This document shows, in pieces, positions 8,662 to 17,354 of a stretch of 64,000 bases of DNA. The first letter of the stretch is position 1; each line of letters opens with the position of its first letter. Under the pieces are notes generated by a model, which ran no database searches, was not told where the DNA came from, and was given only the letters and a program-made list of their open reading frames with translations. This DNA is from Bradyrhizobium sp. SZCCHNS1050 (GTDB lineage: Bacteria; Pseudomonadota; Alphaproteobacteria; Rhizobiales; Xanthobacteraceae). The stretch spans positions 3,413,501 to 3,477,500 of the forward strand of contig NZ_JAUETR010000001.1 of NCBI RefSeq assembly GCF_032484785.1, in the 5' to 3' direction. Made by a program: the position numbers and the translations under genes.

Positions 8662-9333
8662 GTGCGCGTTCTGGTCGTTGAGGACGATCCCCAGCTCGGG
8701 CTCTGGCTGCGGGATGCACTCGCGACGGCGTTCGGCTCGTCGGACATCGTCACGACGCTCGACGAGGCGCGGGCGGCGATCGCGGTGCGCAATTTCGAGC
8801 TCGTGGTGATTGACCGCGGACTACCGGACGGCGACGGGCTGGCGCTATTGCCGGACCTGCGGCAGCAGAAGCCGAGCCCCGCGACCGTGGTGCTGACGGC
8901 GCTCGACGATCCCGCCGACATCGCGCGTGCGCTCGACGAGGGCGCGGACGACTACGTCGCCAAGCCGTTCGAGCCGATCGAGCTGGTGGCACGAGCGAGG
9001 GCGGTGCTGCGCCGGCTGTTTCTCGACCGCGGCGCGATGGTCTCGATCGCCAATCTGGGCTTCGACATCGTCAATCGCGCGGTCTGCGTCGACCAGGCGC
9101 CGATCGTGGTGCCCAGGCGCGAACTGGCGATCCTCGAGGCGCTGGTTCGCCGCAGCGGGCGGGTGGTGCTGCGCGAGACGTTGGAGACCGCGGCCTACGG
9201 CTTCGAGGACGAGATCCAGTCGAACGCGATCGAGGCCCATGTGTCGCGGCTGCGCCGCCGCCTGCGCGAAGCCAATTGCAGGGCGACGATCAGGCCGGTG
9301 CGCGGCCTCGGCTATCTCCTGAGCGGCGAGTGA
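8662..9333 (+). CDS. OmpR-family response regulator
   Basis: This 223-residue protein has an N-terminal receiver domain with the acidic pair in VEDD (residues 6-9), phospho-acceptor D51 (VVIDRGLPDG) and a switch-region lysine in YVAKPFEP, followed by a C-terminal winged helix ending RPVRGLGYLLSGE. The GTG at 8662 is preferred because GGGAGGA lies just upstream at 8651-8657 and the product then begins VRVLVVEDD, the family norm; TTG 8638 and ATG 8644 are in-frame alternatives. It overlaps the histidine-kinase start by GTGA. It resembles PmrA/QseB/TctD-like regulators and probably binds the GTAAT repeats at 8596. Confidence 0.93.
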   Translation: MRVLVVEDDPQLGLWLRDALATAFGSSDIVTTLDEARAAIAVRNFELVVIDRGLPDGDGLALLPDLRQQKPSPATVVLTALDDPADIARALDEGADDYVAKPFEPIELVARARAVLRRLFLDRGAMVSIANLGFDIVNRAVCVDQAPIVVPRRELAILEALVRRSGRVVLRETLETAAYGFEDEIQSNAIEAHVSRLRRRLREANCRATIRPVRGLGYLLSGE

Positions 9334-10778
9334 CGCAGGTGAGGTGGCAGAAGCTCAGCCGTATCCGCCGCTCCATCACGCTGCTCTCCGCGACGCTGAT
9401 TGCGGTCGTTACCACCATCATGCTGATCTGCGCCGCTGCCTTGCTGATCCGCTTCGGCGGCGACGATGACGGCACGTGGGGTGCGGCCGACGTTGCCGAC
9501 GCGCTGAAGGAGGCCGTGGCTCGCGATGCTGGCGGCCAATTGCTCGTGAAGCAGACGCCCCGCCTCGACACGATCATGCAGGACTTCCCGACGTTCTGGT
9601 ACGTCGTCTCCGACAAGAGCGGCGAGGTGAGCTACGGGCCGATTCCGAAATGGCGGCCGCACAAGGGTCCGTCGTCGCAGAACGGCACCAGCTTCCTGGC
9701 CTATGCGATCGACGGCGAGACCCGGCGCCTGAAACGGATGATGGCGGTCCGCAATACGCCGGTCGGCGAGGTCTTGATCGAGACCGGCGGCGTCGCCTAC
9801 ACGTCGACGCAGCTGATGACGGGCACCTTGACCGACGCGACCATCGTCGCGCTTCCGATCATCCTGGTCCTGGTCGCGACGGTGCTGGCGGCGCTGTTGT
9901 TCGTGCCGACGCTGATCGCCCGCCCGGTGCGTGCGGTCGCACGCGCGGCCGAGATGATCGACGGCGTTCCCGACGGCCGAAGGCTGCCCGAGCGGGACGC
10001 GCCGGCCGAATTGCTGCCGCTGGTCACCGCCTTCAACCGCGCCTTGTCGCGCATCGACCACGCCGCCGAGGCGCAGCGCAACTTCCTGTCCAATGCCGCC
10101 CACGAGCTGCGGACCCCGCTGACCAACGCCCGCACCATGCTGGAGGCGGTGCCGGATGCCGGCCTGCGCGCGAAACTGGTCGGCGAGAACCAGAAGCTGT
10201 CGTCGATCGTCACCATGCTGCTGCAACTGGCGCGGATTTCGCTGGAGCCGGACGAGCTGGGCGAGATCGACCTGGTCGCGTTGGCGCGGCGCGTCACCGC
10301 CGAGCATGTGCCGATGGCGCTGCACTCCGGGCTCGAGATCGGCTTCGCCGGCTGCGATGCGCCGGTCCGGATCCGCGGCTCGGAGCCGGCGATCGCGGTC
10401 GCGCTCTCCAACCTGATCAGGAATGCGGTCGCGCATGCCGGCGCGGGCGGTCCGATCCTCGTCGAGGTCGACGCCGCGGCGCGCCTGCGCGTGATCGATT
10501 CGGGGCCCGGCCTGCAATCCGATCAGCCCGAACGCCTGCTGCAGCCGTTCGAGCGCGGCCACGCCCGCGGCGAAGGCATGGGGCTCGGGCTTTCGATCGT
10601 GTCGCAGGTCATGGCGACGCATCAGGGCCGCGTCGCGCTGCGCGAGACGCCGGGCGGCGGCACCACGGTCGAGCTCAGCTTCGCGCGCGCCGCGCCTTCG
10701 CAAGGCGACGCTGCGGATGCGACATTGCCGGCCGCCCGGCGCACGGCCGAGCAGGCGGGATCGCCGCCGCGCGCTTGA
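9330..10778 (+). CDS. Two-component sensor histidine kinase
   Basis: This 482-residue inner-membrane kinase begins with a GTG that overlaps the regulator stop (GTGA). Transmembrane segment 1 lies near residues 14-40 and segment 2 near 170-195; between them is a periplasmic sensor region of about 130 residues. A HAMP linker follows. The phospho-acceptor is H258 in NAAHELRTPLTN. The ATPase domain shows the N box NLIRNAVAHA, G1 VIDSGPGL and G2 GMGLGLSIVSQ. The architecture matches QseC/PmrB-type kinases. The signal sensed is unknown. Confidence 0.93.
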   Translation: MTQVRWQKLSRIRRSITLLSATLIAVVTTIMLICAAALLIRFGGDDDGTWGAADVADALKEAVARDAGGQLLVKQTPRLDTIMQDFPTFWYVVSDKSGEVSYGPIPKWRPHKGPSSQNGTSFLAYAIDGETRRLKRMMAVRNTPVGEVLIETGGVAYTSTQLMTGTLTDATIVALPIILVLVATVLAALLFVPTLIARPVRAVARAAEMIDGVPDGRRLPERDAPAELLPLVTAFNRALSRIDHAAEAQRNFLSNAAHELRTPLTNARTMLEAVPDAGLRAKLVGENQKLSSIVTMLLQLARISLEPDELGEIDLVALARRVTAEHVPMALHSGLEIGFAGCDAPVRIRGSEPAIAVALSNLIRNAVAHAGAGGPILVEVDAAARLRVIDSGPGLQSDQPERLLQPFERGHARGEGMGLGLSIVSQVMATHQGRVALRETPGGGTTVELSFARAAPSQGDAADATLPAARRTAEQAGSPPRA

Positions 10779-10808
10779 TGCCGGGACGTCGTTTCCGGCG
10801 GCCCGCGC

Positions 10809-11972
10809 TCAGCGCGGCTCCCTGCTCCGCTGCCACTTCAGGAAGTCGCTGTAGAGTCGCGCGGCCTCGTCCGGCGACATCCGCGCCTGCGCCTTGCGCT
10901 CGTCGAGAAACTTGCGGAATTCGGCCGGGTTGGCATCCTGGCCCGGCGACTGCATCGCGCGGGCGCCATCGAGCCATTCCTGCGCCGCCTTGAAGCGGAC
11001 CAGGCCCTGCACCGGCGCCGACAGCACGGTATCGCGCCATTTCGGATGCCGCGGCGGCGATTGCAGCACCTGGATCTTGCCGAACAGCGCGTCGACGAAC
11101 CGCGCCGTACGGCGATAGCGCTCGCTGTTCTCCGGCCAATTGTAGACCATCAGCACGGTCGAGGCGGCGACGGTCTCGACCTTGGTGCCCGGCGGCACCA
11201 GGTTCGGATATTCCTCGGACGAGAACGACGACGGCAGATAGATGTCCTGCAGCGCGTGGTCATAGGGGACCGTCAAGAGGTGCAGCCGGCCGCCCTCGTT
11301 CTTGATGCCCTTGATGATCGGCGCGTCCTTCGACACCGATGCGATCCAGGCATCGCCCTGGCCGTCGATCAGCTTCTGCAGCCCGCCGGTCGGATCGGTC
11401 TGGGAGTCGATGTCGGCGCGAATGCCGAGCCGGCGGAAGATCGTGCGCGCCGCCGGCAGGCCGATCGAGCGCTCGGCGAACACCCGCCGTCCATTGAGAT
11501 CCTCCAGCGAGCGGATCTCGCGCCGCGCGACGATGTGGACGTCGTTGTGGAAGAGCTGCGCGATGTAGCGCACGCGCTGGGCGATGTCTGGAATGTTGTA
11601 TTCCGTCTTCACGAATTCCAGCGCGTCGGTGGTGACGAAGCCCATGTCGATGTTCTTCAACATGATGATGTCGATGAGGTTCTGCGCCGAGCCCCTGCCG
11701 AGGATCGGCAGCACGCGCAGGCTCTCGCCCTCGTCGAGCACCGCGGCCATGTCGGAGCCCATGACCGACATCGGCCCGCCGATCGGCGCGGTGATCACGG
11801 TGACGGTGCCGGAGTTCAGCGCCTCGCGGTCCGGCAGCGTACCGACGGCGCCGCCGGTGGGCGGGCGCTGCGGCAATTGCTGCGCTCGGGCGCTGCCAGA
11901 CAGCGCCACGAGGGATGACAGAACACATGCAAATAGGAATGCGCCAACAGTTACGCGCGCGACACGATTCAC
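10809..11972 (-). CDS. TAXI-family TRAP transporter substrate-binding protein
   Basis: This 387-residue periplasmic protein has a signal peptide ending ALSGSARA-Q near residue 30. The body shows the TAXI/NMT1-like pattern: an ITAPIGGPMSVMGSDMAAVL segment, the loop NIDMGFVTTDALEF and GRRVFAERSIGLPAARTIFRRLG. Such proteins bind small carboxylates or amino acids for TRAP transporters. No DctM/DctQ-type membrane gene is adjacent, so it may serve a distant transporter or act as a sensor. It converges with the kinase gene, with a 30-bp gap. Confidence 0.85.
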   Translation of the reverse strand: MNRVARVTVGAFLFACVLSSLVALSGSARAQQLPQRPPTGGAVGTLPDREALNSGTVTVITAPIGGPMSVMGSDMAAVLDEGESLRVLPILGRGSAQNLIDIIMLKNIDMGFVTTDALEFVKTEYNIPDIAQRVRYIAQLFHNDVHIVARREIRSLEDLNGRRVFAERSIGLPAARTIFRRLGIRADIDSQTDPTGGLQKLIDGQGDAWIASVSKDAPIIKGIKNEGGRLHLLTVPYDHALQDIYLPSSFSSEEYPNLVPPGTKVETVAASTVLMVYNWPENSERYRRTARFVDALFGKIQVLQSPPRHPKWRDTVLSAPVQGLVRFKAAQEWLDGARAMQSPGQDANPAEFRKFLDERKAQARMSPDEAARLYSDFLKWQRSREPR

Positions 11973-12261
11973 CGAACGCTTCCTCGATACATTCTAAATT
12001 GACAGTGGACTTAGCAGTTCGATCCCGGCCGAAGTTTGGCCGTGAGGTGGCGATCCGCGAGATGCTGCAAAGTCGCCCGGCCCGCTTCACCGCTGTGCTG
12101 AAAATGCGGTGCAGGAGCGTGATCGAGTGTTGCGATCGGGGACCGGCGCTGAGCGCGCCGAATCCTCGATCACAGGCCGTGTTCGGTGGAGAACGACCGT
12201 CCTGCGTGCGTGTCGAAACGTCGCACGCCTGGCGCTGAATGGTGGCGTCGCGCGCCGGCGC

Positions 12262-13212
12262 TCACGCGCTCGCCGCGTCGAGCCGCGCGACCTGGTCCGC
12301 GGTCAGCGCGAGCTCCGTCGCCGCCACCAGCGTGTCGACGTGCTCGGGCCTGGTGGCGCTGGCGATCGGCGCCGTCACCGAGGGCTTGGCCAGCAGCCAC
12401 GCCAGCGCGATCGAGGCCTGCTGCGCTCCGGTCTCCCTTGCGACCGCGTCCAGCGCGGCGAGGATGCGCATGCCGCGCTCGTTCATGTATTTCGGGATGC
12501 CGCGCTGTCCGCGCGGGCTCTTGCCGAAATCGGCCTCCGAGCGATACTTGCCGGTGAGGAAGCCGGCGGCCAGCGAGAAGAAGGTGATGACGCCGACGCC
12601 GTAGTTCTCGCAGACGCGTTGCAGCGCGCCTTCGTAGGATGCGCGCTCGGCGAGGCTGTATTCCGGCTGCAGGCTCTCATAGCGCGGCAAGCCGCTCTTC
12701 GCCGACAGCTCGAGCGCGGCCCGCAGCCGCTCCGCCGAGAAGTTCGAGGCGCCGATGACCCGCACCTTGCCGGCCTTGATCAGCCTGTCATAGGCCGCCA
12801 GCGTCTCCTCCTGCGGCGTCGTCTCGTCGTCCTTGTGCGATTGATAGAGATCGATCACGTCGGTCTGCAGCCGGCGCAGGCTGTCCTCCACCGCGCGCGC
12901 GATGTAGTCGGCCTTCAGCCCGACCTTGCCGTCGCCCATGTCCATGCCGACCTTGGTGGCGAGGATGACACGATCGCGATTGCCGCGCAGCTTCATCCAT
13001 TTGCCGATGATGGTCTCGGACTCGCCGCCGCTGTGGCCGGGCACCCAGCGCGAATAGACGTCCGCCGTGTCGAGGAAGTTGATGCCGGACTCCAGCACCT
13101 TGTCGAGCAGGCGGAACGAGGCCGCCTCGTCCACCGTCCAGCCGAACACGTTGCAGCCGAAGCAGAGGGGCGGAACGTTGAGGCCGGAACGGCCGAGCGG
13201 GCGCATCTTCAT
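12262..13212 (-). CDS. Aldo/keto reductase
   Basis: This 316-residue (beta/alpha)8-barrel NADPH oxidoreductase has the catalytic tetrad at D48 and Y53 (NFLDTADVYS), K87 (ILATKVG) and H126 (LYQSHKDD). The C-terminal cofactor region reads VIGASNFSAE and later PIASATRPEHVDTL, the usual phosphate-binding loop. It is most like the YajO/YhdN-type general stress reductases that reduce aldehydes or ketones. It is monocistronic. The 289 bp downstream to the TAXI gene contain nothing I recognise. Confidence 0.92.
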   Translation of the reverse strand: MKMRPLGRSGLNVPPLCFGCNVFGWTVDEAASFRLLDKVLESGINFLDTADVYSRWVPGHSGGESETIIGKWMKLRGNRDRVILATKVGMDMGDGKVGLKADYIARAVEDSLRRLQTDVIDLYQSHKDDETTPQEETLAAYDRLIKAGKVRVIGASNFSAERLRAALELSAKSGLPRYESLQPEYSLAERASYEGALQRVCENYGVGVITFFSLAAGFLTGKYRSEADFGKSPRGQRGIPKYMNERGMRILAALDAVARETGAQQASIALAWLLAKPSVTAPIASATRPEHVDTLVAATELALTADQVARLDAASA

Positions 13213-13462
13213 GGGAGGCTCTCGATCTGAATGATGTTGGCTGCATCCGTCGCGGACGCCTGCCGCAGATTGCCGTCATTCGTCGCGCGAGACCAGCGCG
13301 GCAGGAGCATGGCGGGCCCGCCCGGCCGCATCCAAACCGTGGCGCGGCTGCCCCGAAGTGGGTCCGGCAGCGTCAGACTTTTCACTCACTTGCCGATGAT
13401 GGTCGCAGCCTGCGAACGCCTCGCAGCTGGAGACGCGGGGCCATGATCAAGGAGTCCGTCTG

Positions 13463-14701
13463 ATGAACACGCTGACCTATGACCAGCTCGGGCTGAGCTC
13501 AGATGGCCTCATGATGCCCGATCCGGCCGCGGCGGCGAAGAACACGACGACCAATATGGATGCGGCTGCCTCGCCTGTCGTGCTGCCGCCCGGCGCGGTG
13601 TCGGATCCGGTGGTGCACGCCGACGGCTCCGAGACCGTCTCGGTTCACACCGGCGGTCTCACCTTCAACCTCACCTTCGATGCCGCCGCTGCGGCCGCGC
13701 CTGAAAGCTTCCGCGCCGGCGTCGAGCAGGCGGCGGCGATCCTGTCCTCGGCGATCACCGATCAGGCCACGGTCAACCTCGCGATCGATTTCGCCGGCAC
13801 CGGCGGCGGCGCCGGCGCCAATGTCTCCAATGGCGTGTTCGCCAGCTACGCGCAGCTCCGAACCGATCTGCAGGACCACGCGGCGGCCGGCGACACGGTG
13901 TTCGACAACCTGCCGACGGGGCGGGCGGTGCAGGGCCATTCCCAGGTGTTCGTCGCCAACGCCCAGGCCAAGGTGCTCGGGCTCATCGATCCAAACAGCA
14001 CGACGACGGAGGACGGCTTCGCCGTCTTCAACACCGACATCCCGACGCAGTCGCTGGTCGGCGTCGCGCTGCACGAACTGTCGCATGCGCTGGGACGGGT
14101 GCCGTCGCCGGGCAATCTCGACATCTTCGACCTGTTCGACTTCACCAAGCCGGGGCAGCATCTGATCAACAACAGCATCAGCTCGGCGCCTCCCGCGTAT
14201 TTCTCGCTCGACGGCGGGCTCACCAAGATCGCCGATTACGGCCAGATGTCGGACCCGGCCGACTTCCTCAACACCGGCATCCAGGGCGCCCGCGATCCCT
14301 TGAACGAATTCTACAATCCGACCACGTCGCAGACGCTGTCGCCGATCGATCGCGTGGTGCTGGAGACGCTCGGCTACAATATCTCGACCCCCGACACGCA
14401 GGCGCTGCTCGCCCAGATCCCGCACGCCGCCGGGGTCGCCGCACCGGTGCAGACGCCGCAGCAGGCCGTCGCGATCGCCTCCGCGGTGGCCGCCGAGACG
14501 GCCGCCAGCCTCACCAAGCTGGGTGATGCCGCCGGCGCCGCGCAGGTGCTGGCGAATGCCCAGGCCGACGCTGCTGCGCTGAATGGCGCCGATGCCGGCG
14601 CGAACCATGACCACGCAACGGCCCATGCGTCCTATTCCGCCGAGCCGCACCACGATCCGATGATGCTCGCGATGCATCTGCACGCGATCAGTGCGAACTG
14701 A
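13463..14701 (+). CDS. NF038122-type metalloprotease
   Basis: This 412-residue protein starts at ATG 13463 behind AAGGAG. The zinc-protease motif HELSH occupies residues 204-208 (HELSHALGRVPSPG), with a downstream aspartate-rich DIFDLFDF segment that may give the third ligand. There is no cleavable signal peptide. The N-terminus is Ala/Thr/Pro-rich, and the C-terminus is a helical Ala-rich tail ending in a His-rich stretch. This layout resembles bradyrhizobial metalloproteases of the NF038122 family, which are thought to be exported by non-Sec routes. No secretion genes are adjacent. The substrate is unknown. Confidence 0.78.
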   Translation: MNTLTYDQLGLSSDGLMMPDPAAAAKNTTTNMDAAASPVVLPPGAVSDPVVHADGSETVSVHTGGLTFNLTFDAAAAAAPESFRAGVEQAAAILSSAITDQATVNLAIDFAGTGGGAGANVSNGVFASYAQLRTDLQDHAAAGDTVFDNLPTGRAVQGHSQVFVANAQAKVLGLIDPNSTTTEDGFAVFNTDIPTQSLVGVALHELSHALGRVPSPGNLDIFDLFDFTKPGQHLINNSISSAPPAYFSLDGGLTKIADYGQMSDPADFLNTGIQGARDPLNEFYNPTTSQTLSPIDRVVLETLGYNISTPDTQALLAQIPHAAGVAAPVQTPQQAVAIASAVAAETAASLTKLGDAAGAAQVLANAQADAAALNGADAGANHDHATAHASYSAEPHHDPMMLAMHLHAISAN

Positions 14702-14788
14702 GGCGGTCGCTACCAGCAGAGGATTGATTGGGCGCGAGAAGGCCATCGCGTAGTCGATCTAAGTCATGCCCGCCATTTCATCGTCGTC

Positions 14789-14811
14789 ATGGCCGGGCTT
14801 GCCCCGGCCAT
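14789..14811. repeat. REP-like GC-rich palindrome
   Basis: ATGGCCGGG (14789-14797) and CCCGGCCAT (14803-14811) form a perfect 9-bp stem over CTTGC. A very similar core is present in the larger inverted repeat at 40713-40793, so it is a dispersed family of intergenic palindromes. It lies downstream of the metalloprotease and may also terminate transcription. Confidence 0.6.
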
Positions 14812-14917
14812 CTCCGTCGCACTCGCCTGAACTGAAAGGCGTGATGTAGCCAGGCGATCGGGCGGATCGGAGGTGCGGTCTGCTCACGATCGATCGCCAT
14901 GTGTCCGACGCGACAGG

Positions 14918-15172
14918 TCAGGATCGCTCGCGGTCGCGTTGTCGGTCGAGCTTGCGCAGATAGCTGAGGCCGCACACGGTCAGCCGGCCGGGATCATGCA
15001 CGCCTTGTTCGGCCAGTCCGCGGATATGCCGCGCCAGGGCGCGCCGCGCTCCCTGGTCCAGATCGTGTCTGGCCACGCGACGATAGATCTGCATCGCTCG
15101 AACGAGCGGCTTTGCGAGTTCGATCTCAGGCATCCGGGCCAACGGGCGGCGACGGCGATGGTTCCGACGCAT
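14918..15172 (-). CDS. Small basic hypothetical protein coupled to MFS gene
   Basis: This 84-residue Arg-rich protein starts with an ATG that shares one base with the MFS stop codon (TGATG at 15174-15170), typical of translational coupling. An internal start at 15133 gives 71 residues beginning MPEIELAKPL. The core LVRAMQIYRRVARHDLDQGARRALA is amphipathic and helical and is followed by LTVCGLSYLR. I recognise no named domain. The regular helical pattern and the coupling make it more likely real than a chance ORF. Confidence 0.55.
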   Translation of the reverse strand: MRRNHRRRRPLARMPEIELAKPLVRAMQIYRRVARHDLDQGARRALARHIRGLAEQGVHDPGRLTVCGLSYLRKLDRQRDRERS

Positions 15173-16359
15173 CAGGGCGCAGGCGCCGGCTTGGCCGGGC
15201 GCAGCGTGACAACGACGGGAATAGCGATCGCGTAGATGGCGACGACCGACAGCCAGATCGCCCCGGGCCATTCGTCCCTGACGGCGAAGTACAGGCTCGA
15301 GAAGCCGAGCGGCGCAACGATCGAGGCGAGGCTGACCGTGGCGGCGAGCACGCCCTGGAACTGGCCCTGCAAATGTGCGTCCACCTGCCGGGTGGCGATC
15401 GACTGCAGGGCCGGCATGCCCATGCCGCCGAGCGCGAATAGCGGCATGGCGCCGAACACCATCCAGCTCTGCCTGGCGAACGCCATGGCCGTGAGCGCCG
15501 TGCAGACACAGGTCACTCCGGTCAGGATGGCGCCGCGCTCGGTCAGCAATCTCACGGCCGGACCGGGAAGGAATATCTGCGCCAGCATCTGGCACACCCC
15601 GAAGGTGCCGAGCGACAGGCCGATCCAAAGACCGCTCCAGTGGAAGGTGTCGCCGCCCCACAGCGCCCAGCAGACGCCGTAGGCCTCGCCGGTCGCGCTG
15701 AACAGGAAGAAGAGGAGAACGACCGGCAGCAGGCTCTTGACGGCGAACACCCAGCGCAGTGGCCGCAGCGGGTTCAGAACTGCGATTTCGATCCTGCCGG
15801 AGTCCGGCGGTCGCGATTCCGGCAGCATCAGCAACGCCAGCAGGGCGTTGCATCCGTTCAAGGCCGCCGCCACGACGAACGGCAGCCGCAGCCAATGGTC
15901 GCCGAGCGCGCCGCCGAGCACGGGCCCGATGATGAAGCCCATGCCGAACATCGCATTGAGCAGCCCGAAGCGGCGGGGCCGCTCGTCCTCGCGCGAGATG
16001 TCGGTGATGTAGGCCGTGGCCACCGAGACGTTTGCGCTGGTGACGCCGGCGATGGCGCGGCCGAGCAGGAGCATCCAGAGATCGGATGCAGCGGCCAGGA
16101 ACAGGTAGTTGACGATGGCGCCGGCCAGCGAGACCAGCAGCAGCGGGCGCCGGCCGAGCCGATCGCTCAGCGAGCCCAGCACCGGGGCGCAGATGAATTG
16201 CATCGTGGCGTAGAGCGCCGTCATGACGCCGAGAAGGAACGCCACGTCGCCGGTGTGGGTCACGTCATGCAGCAGCGACGGCAGGATCGGAAAGATCAGC
16301 CCGATGCCGGCGGCATCGAGCACGATGGTGAGATAGATGACGGCAACAGCGCTGGTCAT
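15172..16359 (-). CDS. MFS efflux transporter, TetA-like
   Basis: This 395-residue 12-TM major facilitator has the motif A loop GSLSDRLGRRPLLL (about residues 62-75) between TM2 and TM3, and a TM5 motif-C-like GMGFIIGPVLGG, which marks drug/proton antiporters. The N-terminus IVLDAAGIGLIFPILPSLL is typical of the TetA(A/B/C) and MdtG group. There is no TetR gene next to it, although an operator-like palindrome lies about 58 bp upstream. Tetracycline as the substrate is not proven; a general drug-efflux role is inferred. Confidence 0.87.
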   Translation of the reverse strand: MTSAVAVIYLTIVLDAAGIGLIFPILPSLLHDVTHTGDVAFLLGVMTALYATMQFICAPVLGSLSDRLGRRPLLLVSLAGAIVNYLFLAAASDLWMLLLGRAIAGVTSANVSVATAYITDISREDERPRRFGLLNAMFGMGFIIGPVLGGALGDHWLRLPFVVAAALNGCNALLALLMLPESRPPDSGRIEIAVLNPLRPLRWVFAVKSLLPVVLLFFLFSATGEAYGVCWALWGGDTFHWSGLWIGLSLGTFGVCQMLAQIFLPGPAVRLLTERGAILTGVTCVCTALTAMAFARQSWMVFGAMPLFALGGMGMPALQSIATRQVDAHLQGQFQGVLAATVSLASIVAPLGFSSLYFAVRDEWPGAIWLSVVAIYAIAIPVVVTLRPAKPAPAP

Positions 16360-16416
16360 GGCGCGCTCCGGTGCACGCGAGCCGACGGCGCAGATGTGCG
16401 CGACAGCTCGCTGGAG

Positions 16417-16433
16417 CCTGACGATCGGTCAGG
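16417..16433. promoter_or_regulatory. Operator-like palindrome upstream of MFS gene
   Basis: CCTGAC (16417-16422) and GTCAGG (16428-16433) are perfect 6-bp arms around a 5-nt centre. The site lies 58 bp upstream of the MFS ATG at 16359, where a TetR- or MarR-family repressor would act. No regulator gene is adjacent. Confidence 0.4.
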
Positions 16434-16654
16434 CGATTGATGTGTGGGAGACGCTGGGCCGGTCCGTGCCAGAAAGGCAGATGGACGGCTTGTACTCGGC
16501 CGCAGGCAACGGCCGCTTTTCGCGACAGGCGCCGTCTATACGTGACGATCGGGCAGCGCAAGCGGCTTTTTCCGAACGACGATCGGCGCGTTCAATGCAT
16601 AGTTGAGCGCCGGTCAGTGAGCGCCTCCCGTCGCAGCAGGTCCTGGGCGACCGC

Positions 16655-16683
16655 TTGACGAATGTATCATCAATTGATACATC
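16655..16683 (+). promoter_or_regulatory. higBA promoter with overlapping operator
   Basis: A -35-like TTGACG (16655-16660), a 17-nt spacer and a -10-like TACATC (16678-16683) form a promoter. A perfect inverted repeat, ATGTATCA (16662-16669) and TGATACAT (16675-16682), fills the spacer and the -10. That is where the HigA antitoxin would bind to shut off its own operon. The higB ATG follows 6 nt after the -10, so the transcript may be leaderless. Confidence 0.65.
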
Positions 16684-16689
16684 CATGCC

Positions 16690-16971
16690 ATGATCAGGAG
16701 CTTCCGCGGCAAAATCACAGAAGCCGTGTTCAATGGCGAAAACCCGAAGGGCTTTCCATCCGATCTGGTCAAGGTGGCACGTCGAAAGCTGCGCTACCTC
16801 AATGCCGCGGCCGATCTCGGCGATTTGAAATCGCCCCCCGGCAATCGCCTCGAGGCACTCGTTGGAGATCGCCACGGACAACATTCGATCCGCATCAACG
16901 ATCAGTTCCGGGTGTGCTTCGTCTGGACGGCAGAAGGCCCCGCGGAGGTCGAAGTCGTGGACTATCACTAG
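16690..16971 (+). CDS. higB: HigB-type mRNA interferase toxin (RelE superfamily)
   Basis: This 93-residue RelE/HigB-fold protein carries the family pattern: MIRSFRGKITEAVFNG at the start, then RKLRYLNAAADLGDLKSPPGNRLEAL, HSIRINDQFRVCFVW and EVEVVDYH at the end. HigB toxins cleave mRNA in the ribosomal A site. The toxin gene precedes the antitoxin gene, which is the defining order of hig loci, with a 13-nt gap. No Shine-Dalgarno precedes the ATG. The gene sits in a patch with an insertion sequence and decayed genes, as is common for mobile toxin-antitoxin pairs. Confidence 0.92.
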   Translation: MIRSFRGKITEAVFNGENPKGFPSDLVKVARRKLRYLNAAADLGDLKSPPGNRLEALVGDRHGQHSIRINDQFRVCFVWTAEGPAEVEVVDYH

Positions 16972-16984
16972 AAGGGACGCTGCG

Positions 16985-17290
16985 ATGACCAAGAAGCTCA
17001 AGCCCATGCACCCCGGGGAGGTTCTGCGCGAGGAATTCCTCATTCCGCTCGAGATGTCCGCGGGTGCCCTCGCGAAGGTGTGCGGCCTGCCGCGGACACG
17101 GATCGAGCGCATTGCCGGCGAGCAGACCGGCATCACGGCTGACACCGCGCTCCGGCTCGCCAAGGCGCTCGGCACGACGCCGGAGCTCTGGCTCAATCTG
17201 CAGACTGATTACGACGTCCAGATCGCGAAGCGCGATCTCGGCAAGATTCTCGATCGCATCGAGACGGTGAACAAGCCGCGGGCGGCTTGA
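16985..17290 (+). CDS. higA: HigA-type antitoxin (XRE family)
   Basis: This 101-residue protein begins MTKKLKPMHPGEVLREEFLIPL, the standard HigA opening. It contains an Xre helix-turn-helix at about residues 25-60 (ALAKVCGLPRTRIERIAGEQ then ITADTALRLAKALG), followed by the HigA signature ELWLNLQTDYD and a C-terminal helix. It neutralises HigB and is expected to repress the promoter at 16655 through the palindrome there. Its last ~100 bp and the following ~65 bp are duplicated in tandem immediately downstream. Confidence 0.93.
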   Translation: MTKKLKPMHPGEVLREEFLIPLEMSAGALAKVCGLPRTRIERIAGEQTGITADTALRLAKALGTTPELWLNLQTDYDVQIAKRDLGKILDRIETVNKPRAA

Positions 17291-17354
17291 CGGCTGGAGG
17301 CTTGAGCCGTCCGCAAGGCAGGTGGATCTGAAGTTTCGTGCACTGTCACTGTAA

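Noticed and set aside
15172..16433. True tetracycline resistance locus (tetA with tetR)
   Set aside because: The pump is TetA-like but no tetR gene is adjacent. The palindrome at 16417 alone does not justify naming the drug.
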